From Wylensekiella montiformis (GTDB taxonomy: Bacteria > Bacillota > Negativicutes > Selenomonadales > Selenomonadaceae), in NCBI RefSeq assembly GCF_009697385.1, contig NZ_VUNL01000002.1:62001-126000 (forward strand): a stretch of DNA of 64,000 nucleotides, read 5' to 3'. Shown here one piece after another: positions 52,762-60,594 of the stretch. How positions within the stretch are numbered: the first letter of the stretch is position 1; every line of letters begins with the position of its first letter. A program made the translations under genes and the position numbers. The notes under the pieces are model-generated. The model worked only from the letters and a program-made list of their open reading frames with translations. It had not been told where the DNA came from and ran no database searches.

Positions 52762-54975
52762 TTAAAAAGATTTGCTGTACATCAGACTCATGTTCCAGCC
52801 ATGAAACTTCTCGCGGCCCTGATCATGGATCACATAGCGTTCCAGCCGTGCCGACAGCTGTTCCGTTTCGCTCACCTTCCGCTCATACCCCATCAGCAAA
52901 GACATCCTGTTGCGGGACCGCGAAGGATTCTGATACCAGGGAGAAAACGTCTGACCGCGGCGCGTCATGCCATTGAGGTAGGCGAAAACCGTCTGACGGG
53001 AATCATATACATGACGGAATCCCGTGCCAGCGTAAAACCGGCGCACATCATCTCCATTGACCGCAGCGGGGCCGCGAAACGAAGTTCCGGCGGCATAGTT
53101 GCCAAGGATATAGCTCTGCCAGGAGTCCTTTGCCGTAACCTGTCGGCTGTACCAGGCACTCAAATTCCAGTCATTGCCATCCCGGTAAAAATCATCCTGC
53201 TTTTCCACTTGTCCTGCCTGCAAACGAAAGGTCTGCTGCCGTGTCGCAGCGGCTTCGGTGCAATTCAGAACAACCCGCAGCTGCTCCTTCTCCCCGGCAT
53301 GAAGATATTCCAGCTCCTGCTTCCATTGCCTGCCCTGCTTATATTCTGCCAGCCGCTGCCGATAAGCGGGGCGTGCATGGCCCCCTTCGTCGACGATATC
53401 AGCCAGATAGGTATAACTGCCGTGCCAGGCCAGACTGACTCTCCCGGTCAGCGTATCGCGTTCCGTAAAATGGCGCGTGACCTCAAGGCCGGGCGTGATC
53501 CCCCAGCCCTCACCGAAATTGGTAAAGCGCATCACATCATCCGGCATGGCTGCATGCGAGCTGACCCGGTATTGTCCGGTCGGTATGTTAAAATCCAACG
53601 TATAGTGAACCGAATTGACCGGATGATCTTTTTTGATCCGCCCGCCGATCGACGTATCGGTCCATCCCGTTACCGATCCGCCCGGCTGACCGTTCGCCGA
53701 AAAAAGGAATCCGGATCCCAGGGAAAGCTCATATTTCTTTTCCGTCCGATAATAATTCAGGGGCAGATAAAGCTGGTGCGCGCGAACGCCGGCACCATGC
53801 AGATTATAATACTCCGCTCCGGCAGAGAAGGATTCTCCCTCACCGAAATGTTCCAGTGCATGATCGGCTTCTTTTTTCCAGGAAAAGGTGTCCTGTAAGC
53901 TCTGTTCTGCCTGAATAAGGGATTCATCTGCTTCTGCCTTCCAGCGCATCGCCTCCTGCAGGGCCTGTTCTCCATCACGGATATCCTGACCAGCCTCCTT
54001 CTGCTCGGCCTGCCGTTCCGCTGCAAGCTCACGGGCTTCCCGCTCCGCTTCTTCAGCATCGTCCCGGGCCTGTTCCAGTGCTTCCAGCTGTCCGTTCAAC
54101 TCATCCAGCCTTTCCTGCTGTTCGTCGACAGACCGGTCCAGCTCATCCAACCGCGAAGAAATCGCCGCCATCTCATCGCTGCGGTCATCCTGCCCGGCCG
54201 TATCCTGACCGGCCGCATTCACCATATTTATGACATCCGACAGGCGGTTCTGCGCATAGTCCACGCTCTGCCAGGCTTCCTCAATGCGCTGTTCCAGGCC
54301 GTCCTCCCGCGCCTGTATACTCTGCCGAACCTCCTGCTCCGCCTGATGGTACTCCTGCTGGACAGCATCCCGATCCGCCGTCAACTCACCGACCACGGTC
54401 TCCTGATCCCATACGGCAGGAAGAAAGTCCGCCACAGCCTGCTGAGCGGCAATGGCCTCCTGCGTCCGTCTGGCGCTTTCCTGTCTGGCCAGCTGAAGTT
54501 CCTCGCTGATGCGCTGAAACGAAGTCTGCGCCCGGCTGAGATTATCCCGGGCCTCTGTTATCCCCTGTTCAGCCTGATGCTGATTCTGCTGTGCAAGCTG
54601 AAGATCTTCCTTTGCCTGCTGCAGCGCCGCTGACGCTTCACGTACATTGCGCTGCGCCGTATGGAAATCCCGAATGCGGTCGCGGGCATCCTGCATGCTC
54701 TGAAAAGCCGCGGGTATATCATTCATCGTATTGATGGCCGCCGCTTCTGCCGCACCGGCAGGCAAAACCGTCAATGCGCCCAGCGACACCGCTGCAGTCG
54801 TACGTCCCAAACAGCCGCCCGGCTGATTCATGCCGAAAAACGGCCTAAGGCGCGCCTTCCGGTTCGCAAAGCGGATGCGGCGCCGACGCGACATACGGCA
54901 AAAGGTCTGCAGCGAATCACGTTCATCCCTGCGCAGATGATTCAGGCGTTTCCGCCCTCTACGGCTCATTCGCAT
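52762..54975 (-). CDS. Coiled-coil + beta-barrel outer-membrane protein, candidate Pel exporter
   Basis: 737 residues from MRMSRRGRKRLNHL, six bases after AGGAGG; the start overlaps the pelG stop. Order: a very basic 55-residue tail (SRRRRIRFANRKARLR), a signal-like helix (AAVSLGALTVLPAGAAEAA), then about 265 residues of Gln/Glu/Ala-rich coiled coil (ALQQAKEDLQLAQQNQHQAEQ, ELDRSVDEQQERLDELNGQLEALEQ in parts), then ~360 residues of alternating aromatic/polar strands (AGAEYYNLHG, KYELSLGSGFLFS, LAWHGSYTYL) ending in WNMSLMYSKSF with a terminal Phe, the hallmark of outer-membrane barrels. No TPR repeats are seen. From its place after pelG I infer the role of PelB. Not recognised as a named family. 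Confidence 0.65.
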   Translation of the reverse strand: MRMSRRGRKRLNHLRRDERDSLQTFCRMSRRRRIRFANRKARLRPFFGMNQPGGCLGRTTAAVSLGALTVLPAGAAEAAAINTMNDIPAAFQSMQDARDRIRDFHTAQRNVREASAALQQAKEDLQLAQQNQHQAEQGITEARDNLSRAQTSFQRISEELQLARQESARRTQEAIAAQQAVADFLPAVWDQETVVGELTADRDAVQQEYHQAEQEVRQSIQAREDGLEQRIEEAWQSVDYAQNRLSDVINMVNAAGQDTAGQDDRSDEMAAISSRLDELDRSVDEQQERLDELNGQLEALEQARDDAEEAEREARELAAERQAEQKEAGQDIRDGEQALQEAMRWKAEADESLIQAEQSLQDTFSWKKEADHALEHFGEGESFSAGAEYYNLHGAGVRAHQLYLPLNYYRTEKKYELSLGSGFLFSANGQPGGSVTGWTDTSIGGRIKKDHPVNSVHYTLDFNIPTGQYRVSSHAAMPDDVMRFTNFGEGWGITPGLEVTRHFTERDTLTGRVSLAWHGSYTYLADIVDEGGHARPAYRQRLAEYKQGRQWKQELEYLHAGEKEQLRVVLNCTEAAATRQQTFRLQAGQVEKQDDFYRDGNDWNLSAWYSRQVTAKDSWQSYILGNYAAGTSFRGPAAVNGDDVRRFYAGTGFRHVYDSRQTVFAYLNGMTRRGQTFSPWYQNPSRSRNRMSLLMGYERKVSETEQLSARLERYVIHDQGREKFHGWNMSLMYSKSF

Positions 54976-56455
54976 ATCCATCCTCCTCCTTTGCCGCTCC
55001 AAGATCCACATAACGATCCCCATACAGCCATCGTACCAAACGGGTCAGCCAGCCGGCCGGCGGACAATAAAAGACCGGCTGAGCACAGAATACGAAATAG
55101 TTAATCCGTCCGGCGAAATGATTCAGCCGGCAAAAGCCAAAAAGAAAGCTTCCTGCAGCAGCCAGAAAAAAAGTAAATCCATAGCTTGCCTCGCCGAAAA
55201 CATGCAGGCCAAGCATACCGAAAAGAAAATGGCTGCCAAGAAACCACAGCGCCACGCGTAAAACCTCCTGCTGATAATCAAAATAAACCATCAGGATGCA
55301 GATCAGCTGAAACAATCCGGTAAAAAACGCTCCGAACAGAATGACCTGAAACATATTGACCTGGCTGGAGGTAATACCGGCTTCTGACAGGATATAGCCG
55401 CCGAGTGCCAGAAAAATCAGCGTGAATACCAGCTGAAACTCTACAATATGGCGCAATTCAAACCACAGCGTATGCAAAAGGTCTTTCCGGGCATCATCGA
55501 TTTCCCGGAAATTTCCCTTGCGGGTGATGTAGGAAAAATAGACGGAATACCGTTCATAAAACGTTGTCTCCACCGAAACAACGAACATAGTCATGAGCGG
55601 AAGAATCGAAAGAAACGCATAAAAGGTCACCACATCATACACCGGTGCATAGCGAAAGGTCCCTCCGATCTCTACGCCCCACGGTCCTTGCCAGATCAGG
55701 ATGTTCGGCAGAAAGAGGCCCGCCATATAACTGAACGAGATAAAAAACAGCCGCCAGTGCCGTTCCAAATAAGGGAGAAACGCAAAATTCATGCCCCCCT
55801 CCGGCGCACCGAAATAAGCGGCAATATGAAGCAGGAGCAGCAACACCATCAGGCCCATTCCGGCATTCACAGCCAGAAGCCCGGCCTGTTCCGGCAAAAG
55901 AGAGGACGATGTCAGCAGCCAGGCGGCCAAAGCAATACTGAGCATCACCCCGGCCAGATAACTGAGCAAAAGCCGTTTATACTGCTTGACTGCAGACAGA
56001 TAGACATTTTCCGTCCAGACCAGCATCTGCTGGGCAAAGAACAAATAGGCCAGCCACTTTGTCCCGGCAGGCAACGGACTGCCCCAGAAAAAAGCTCCTG
56101 CCGTCAGTCCGCTGAGAACGGTCAAAATCGCTCCCATGCCGAACAACGAGGCCATGATATCCTGATATCGGCCCAGCGACAAGGAATCGGCCAAATAGCG
56201 GGTTAATACCATCGTAAAGCCGCTCGACAGAATCTGCGAAAAAACAAAGGAATAAATCACAGAAGCCGTGAAAAGCTCGGCCGATTCTCCCTTAATGCCC
56301 AACGAATGAAACAAAAACTGTATGGCCAGCACCATACTGGTCAGCAGAAAAAACGGGCCGGCCGTAATGATAACCGAATAAGAATAGGCCCGGAGATGGC
56401 CGGCAGCCGTGCGGGCCGTAAATAATTTTTTCAATTCAAACCCGACTCCGGCCAT
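54959..56455 (-). CDS. pelG: Pel polysaccharide membrane transporter PelG
   Basis: 498 residues, twelve or so hydrophobic segments. It starts AGVGFELKKLFTARTAAGHLRAYSYSVIITAGPFFLL (in parts), the conserved opening of PelG, a MOP-superfamily (Wzx-like) inner-membrane protein that with PelD, PelE and PelF forms the synthase/translocon. LTRYLADSLSLGRYQDIMAS and FYERYSVYFSYI are further family-like segments. Its ATG overlaps the pelF stop (TGATG), and the next gene starts before it ends, so coupling is tight on both sides. Confidence 0.92.
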   Translation of the reverse strand: MAGVGFELKKLFTARTAAGHLRAYSYSVIITAGPFFLLTSMVLAIQFLFHSLGIKGESAELFTASVIYSFVFSQILSSGFTMVLTRYLADSLSLGRYQDIMASLFGMGAILTVLSGLTAGAFFWGSPLPAGTKWLAYLFFAQQMLVWTENVYLSAVKQYKRLLLSYLAGVMLSIALAAWLLTSSSLLPEQAGLLAVNAGMGLMVLLLLLHIAAYFGAPEGGMNFAFLPYLERHWRLFFISFSYMAGLFLPNILIWQGPWGVEIGGTFRYAPVYDVVTFYAFLSILPLMTMFVVSVETTFYERYSVYFSYITRKGNFREIDDARKDLLHTLWFELRHIVEFQLVFTLIFLALGGYILSEAGITSSQVNMFQVILFGAFFTGLFQLICILMVYFDYQQEVLRVALWFLGSHFLFGMLGLHVFGEASYGFTFFLAAAGSFLFGFCRLNHFAGRINYFVFCAQPVFYCPPAGWLTRLVRWLYGDRYVDLGAAKEEDGYANEP

Positions 56456-57879
56456 CAGCGGCTCCTCCTCTCCTGTTCATAAATCTTCCGATACGATTCA
56501 ATGAAATGCTCATACGTATAGCCCCGTCTCACCCGCTCATAGCCAATATTTCCCATCCGGCGGCGAAGATCAAAATCCTTCCCAAGGCGCACGATTTCCG
56601 CCGCCATAGCTTCATAATCCATGGGAGCGACAATCGCTCCGGCCGGACCGAGCGTATCCGTACTGTCCCCGTAAATCAATTCCCGGCAGCAGCCCACATC
56701 CGTCGTGACAAACGGACGATGCGCCGCCTGCCCCTCAAGGACGGCCAGCGGCTGTCCTTCGCTGATGCTGGAAAGCATCAGCAGATCCATTTTAGGAAGA
56801 TATTCCACCACACGGACCGCTCCGGTGAACGTCACATCCTGAATGCGAAGCATTTCAACCGTTTGTTTGCACAAGGCATAGTATTCCGGATCTTCTTCCA
56901 GTCCGCCCATAATGAACAGTCTGGCGTCGGGAAGGTCCCGCTTGACAAGGAAAAATGCCCGCAGCAAAGTAACAATATCCTTAATTGGCACGACGCGAAC
57001 CACCGCACCAATCGTAAAGGGACCATCATGCTGCTGTAGTTCCGGGATCCCGGCAAACTGCTCCAGATGAACACCATTCGGCACAATGCCGATTTTTTCC
57101 GGATCACAGCCCAGACTTCGCTCAATTTCCGCATTATGCTCAAACAAAGTATAAACATGATCAGCTGTCTGATAGGACAGTTTAGCCAAATTATAAAAAT
57201 ATTGAATCCAGACGGATTTAAAATCTCCTTTCGCCCAGTCGCTTTTGATGATCTCTACTTCCCGTTCCCGGGAATAAATGCCATGCTCTGTGATCAGAAA
57301 GGGTTTTTGATAAATCTCCGCAGCCATAGCGCCAATCACACCGCAATAGCCCGTAGCTACACTATGATATACATCTGCCTCCGGCAGCTCCTGCTGAAGC
57401 AGGAAAAAAAGCGGAATAAGCATCGAACGCAGCGTCCAAAAGAAATCCGTAAAGGGAAGATATGCATATCTTTCCTCGTAAACCTGCTGAATGACCTGAA
57501 AGAAATCACTGCTCATGAAAATATCCAGCGGGCTTTGGAAGCGCCTGCGGTCACGAAAAATGGACACCAGATCTCTGATCCGGATCGGCTGATCCCCAAC
57601 GACCAGCCCATAGAGCACCTTCTTCTCCGGACCAGTCAGAATATCCTCCTTCATGCCCTGTGATTTTTGCCCAAGAATATCATCGAGGAATTCTTCCTGA
57701 ATGCCGATCATATTGTCGGGAAGCTGGTAGCGGAACTTTCCCCTGTCCCTGGATTCTGCGCCGATGGAATAAACCAGAAATTCATGCTCCGGAAGCCCCT
57801 GAATCAGCATCTGGCACCAGGAGGATACCCCGCCCACTACATAAGGATACGATCCTTCCGTCAACAGGCAAATACGCAT
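56455..57879 (-). CDS. pelF: Pel polysaccharide glycosyltransferase PelF
   Basis: 474 residues; the ATG overlaps the stop of the deacetylase gene (TGATG) and has GGAAGGAGG upstream. It begins MRICLLTEGSYPYVVGGVSSWCQ, the signature of PelF, a GT4-family cytosolic glycosyltransferase using UDP-sugars. The second Rossmann lobe has VVPIKDIVTLLRAF, and the E-x7-E motif is seen in SEGQPLAVLEGQAA. TEHGIYSRERE in the first lobe is also typical. It polymerises the N-acetylhexosamine chain on the inner face of the membrane. Confidence 0.93.
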   Translation of the reverse strand: MRICLLTEGSYPYVVGGVSSWCQMLIQGLPEHEFLVYSIGAESRDRGKFRYQLPDNMIGIQEEFLDDILGQKSQGMKEDILTGPEKKVLYGLVVGDQPIRIRDLVSIFRDRRRFQSPLDIFMSSDFFQVIQQVYEERYAYLPFTDFFWTLRSMLIPLFFLLQQELPEADVYHSVATGYCGVIGAMAAEIYQKPFLITEHGIYSREREVEIIKSDWAKGDFKSVWIQYFYNLAKLSYQTADHVYTLFEHNAEIERSLGCDPEKIGIVPNGVHLEQFAGIPELQQHDGPFTIGAVVRVVPIKDIVTLLRAFFLVKRDLPDARLFIMGGLEEDPEYYALCKQTVEMLRIQDVTFTGAVRVVEYLPKMDLLMLSSISEGQPLAVLEGQAAHRPFVTTDVGCCRELIYGDSTDTLGPAGAIVAPMDYEAMAAEIVRLGKDFDLRRRMGNIGYERVRRGYTYEHFIESYRKIYEQERRSR

Positions 57880-59708
57880 CAATCGGCCTCCTTCCAGTAC
57901 AGTTCTGCCTTCGGCTCCTGTATTTCAATCATATAGCAATCTTCCCCGACCCGCTGATATACGGCTCCGCTGGCATGATCGATCTCCTTTCCGGTCCGCA
58001 GGATGAAGCGCAGCGGATGCCTGTAGTTCCAGCAATACAGTTCGAGATGGTCCGCATAGCGGATCACACGATAATCCATATCCAGATAATCGGCCAGATA
58101 CTCTGCACACTCCGAGTCTGTCACCGGCCGCAGCCAGCCATAACGCTGATTCAAATCCGTCAGAAAATCACGCAGTCCCTGTTCCATCATCGCCCAGCTG
58201 TACGACTGACTCTCCTCATAAAACAATTCATCCGGATGAACGAAGTGAGAAAAGCTGCCGATATAGTTGATCACACTGATCTGTTCATATCGATTCTGCC
58301 CGCTCGGTATATAACCGGCCGTCGTGCGGGGAATTTCAAAGGTTCCGTCCTCGCGCCGGGAATAATCGGTAATATATGCACGGTCCGCTGCTGCTCCGTC
58401 AAACAAGGAAGAAAAGACCCGGATTTCCGGAAAAGCCGTCCGTACAGCCTCGAGTCCTTCGGGACTAAGGATATCCGACGGAGGCACATACGAGCGGAAC
58501 GAATAGGATGGATAAATATCCCGGACATACCGTCGCAGCTCCTGAAGGGACTCAATCATATCCTCCTGACTTTCCCAGGGAATATAACCGAGGTCCCCCT
58601 GATTATAGCCGACTGGCGCCAGCGACTGATGATTGTATCCATGCAGGCCAAGCTCTCCGCCCATATCCAACAGTTCCCGGCTATAGCGGATAAAATTATC
58701 GCGGTCGCGCCGGCCCGCAGGCGGCGCAAACGGGCCTTTCACCTGATCGCCATACGATTCGATGATCAGTCCGGTGTATTTCAGTCCGAAGGACTCCGCA
58801 CACTGGCGCATAAACGGCCACCAGCGTTCACGATAAAAATCCTCCGTAGTCAGGTGCATCTCATCATAAATCTTCGGGTCGGTTCCCTCCGGCACCGGCG
58901 AAGGAAAATCATCGATAAAGAACAGCTTCGTCCCCAAAACCGGGTAAATCCCATCCTGTCCGCAATGTGCAAGCATAGCGGTCAGAATACCGGCATTCGT
59001 CTTGTCGTCCCGGACTGTTCCATTATAGACCAGATACCGCCCCGCTCCGACGGCATGCTGCCAAACCAGCGGCATACCGTCTTCCGAACAGATATCCGGC
59101 ACGGTATCTTCCGTCAATACAGCCTGTGTACAGCTCGTAAAATACACGGACCCTTCACCAAAGGAAACGCCCTTGCCGCCGAATAAAAAATCGGTCTGAA
59201 GGCGAATCCCCCGCACTTCTGTTTCATTTCCCAGCGAGGCAATCCCCATCTCATTCAATAGTTCCGCGTCAGGCCAGATACCATCCCCGCCGCGCTCCAG
59301 ACGCATAAGGACAGCAGCTGTTCCGCCATCTGCCACATACTGCCGCAGCTCTGGCAGCGCGGCCACCCGGTCCAAACGCCCTGTCGCAACCAGCACGCCC
59401 CGATAAGATGAATCCGGCTTCACCTCTTCATCATAAACCGAAGCCGAAACCGCCTCTTTTTTTTGCCGGTTCAGCAGTTCCGTCAGGCGATGACGGGCAA
59501 ACACGCTTCCCACATCACGCGGGTCGTAAAGGATCAGAAATTTTTCCCGCCCGACATCGACCGGTTCTCCCTGATAAGCTCCATCAGCGAGCTGTGTCCG
59601 GCCGTTTAACGGAAAGAGATGAAGAAAACCGTCCATCCTGCTGAACTGAAAAAAGCATCCCAGCAGAAGCACCAGCGCAAAAACCAGCAAAATCTCCCGT
59701 TTATTCAT
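57879..59708 (-). CDS. Pel deacetylase, DUF2194-type (Gram-positive PelA-DA like)
   Basis: 609 residues from MNKREILLVF; an upstream in-frame start lies deep in pelE and lacks a site. One N-terminal membrane helix (ILLVFALVLLLGCFFQF) anchors it. Residues ~30-290 form a Rossmann-like region (LILYDPRDVGS, GVLVATGRLD), then a CE4-like catalytic part with KLFFIDDFPSP (Asp-Asp), GLIIESYGD, ELGLHGYNHQS (the H-x3-H metal site) and RSYVPPSDILSPEG. It should remove acetyl groups from the nascent polymer, giving it positive charge. It overlaps pelE by eight bases. Confidence 0.87.
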   Translation of the reverse strand: MNKREILLVFALVLLLGCFFQFSRMDGFLHLFPLNGRTQLADGAYQGEPVDVGREKFLILYDPRDVGSVFARHRLTELLNRQKKEAVSASVYDEEVKPDSSYRGVLVATGRLDRVAALPELRQYVADGGTAAVLMRLERGGDGIWPDAELLNEMGIASLGNETEVRGIRLQTDFLFGGKGVSFGEGSVYFTSCTQAVLTEDTVPDICSEDGMPLVWQHAVGAGRYLVYNGTVRDDKTNAGILTAMLAHCGQDGIYPVLGTKLFFIDDFPSPVPEGTDPKIYDEMHLTTEDFYRERWWPFMRQCAESFGLKYTGLIIESYGDQVKGPFAPPAGRRDRDNFIRYSRELLDMGGELGLHGYNHQSLAPVGYNQGDLGYIPWESQEDMIESLQELRRYVRDIYPSYSFRSYVPPSDILSPEGLEAVRTAFPEIRVFSSLFDGAAADRAYITDYSRREDGTFEIPRTTAGYIPSGQNRYEQISVINYIGSFSHFVHPDELFYEESQSYSWAMMEQGLRDFLTDLNQRYGWLRPVTDSECAEYLADYLDMDYRVIRYADHLELYCWNYRHPLRFILRTGKEIDHASGAVYQRVGEDCYMIEIQEPKAELYWKEAD

Positions 59709-60594
59709 TGCTCCGCGCCCCCTCATCCCAAAAACGAAGCACATCAAGCGCCCGTTTTGATAAATGAATCGGACTCGCCTTGAGTGCTCGGATCTGTTGC
59801 TGCAGCTTTTCCGAATCCCGTTCCGCCTGACAAAGCTCGATAGCCATAAGGAACGATTCCTCCCGATCCGGAAACCGCTCCATCATCGCGCCGCAAAGCT
59901 GTCCGGCCGCGCGGAAGTTTCGGATATCCAGCAGCTGACGGATCTCTTCTTCATAATATTCCATACGATCTGGCTCCAGCTGGATCAGCCGGTTCAGCAG
60001 ATCAATATAGTCTCCCTGCTTTTTCCCCCAGGTGACCGGATCCACAAAAGGCTTTTGCGCCAGATATTCACGGAGCAGCGAAGCATATTCTTCCAGCCCG
60101 TCCCGATTCTGGGAAGAGTCCGCATCGATCTCGCTTTCTTTTTGAAACAATTTCGTCTCCAATTTTTCCATCCGGGTAGTCAGCATCGAAACCGCATAAT
60201 AGGCGATTTCGCGGTCCCGGTCATGCATAGCCATCTGCAGGATATTCTGATTCTCAACCACAGACTGCTTGATCGCTTCCGTAAAAAAGCGCTGCCGCTG
60301 CCGACGATCCTCTACGAGAAACGCGTCGTTCAACGGAATAATCTCCTTGCCGAATTCCGTGCCGCGGAACAACGGCTCACACGGCGCGGAAAACTCGGGC
60401 GCATTCCCCTTCTTCAAGCGCAGTATCCAACAAAAAAAACGGAACAGCAAAAGAATCGCCAATCCAAAGCCCGGCAAAAAAAACACGATCCATGCATCGG
60501 CAAAAGCCTGAATCCGGCCATGGGTTCGCGCATCCAGAATAAAAAATCCCCCCGTAAGCAGGATATGAATCAGGATCAGTCCGCCCATGCTCAT
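59701..60594 (-). CDS. pelE: Pel synthase accessory protein PelE
   Basis: 297 residues. Two membrane helices at the start (GGLILIHILLTGGFFIL and WIVFFLPGFGLAILLLFRFF) are followed by a cytosolic helical region with TPR-like pairs (DYIDLLNRLIQLEPDRMEYYEEEIRQLLDIRNFRAAGQL in parts, MERFPDREESFLMAIELCQ). FRGTEFGKEIIPLNDAFLVEDRRQRQRFF in the middle matches the PelE linker. It bridges PelD and the polymerase. ATG overlaps the pelD stop (ATGA). Confidence 0.85.
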   Translation of the reverse strand: MSMGGLILIHILLTGGFFILDARTHGRIQAFADAWIVFFLPGFGLAILLLFRFFCWILRLKKGNAPEFSAPCEPLFRGTEFGKEIIPLNDAFLVEDRRQRQRFFTEAIKQSVVENQNILQMAMHDRDREIAYYAVSMLTTRMEKLETKLFQKESEIDADSSQNRDGLEEYASLLREYLAQKPFVDPVTWGKKQGDYIDLLNRLIQLEPDRMEYYEEEIRQLLDIRNFRAAGQLCGAMMERFPDREESFLMAIELCQAERDSEKLQQQIRALKASPIHLSKRALDVLRFWDEGARSNE

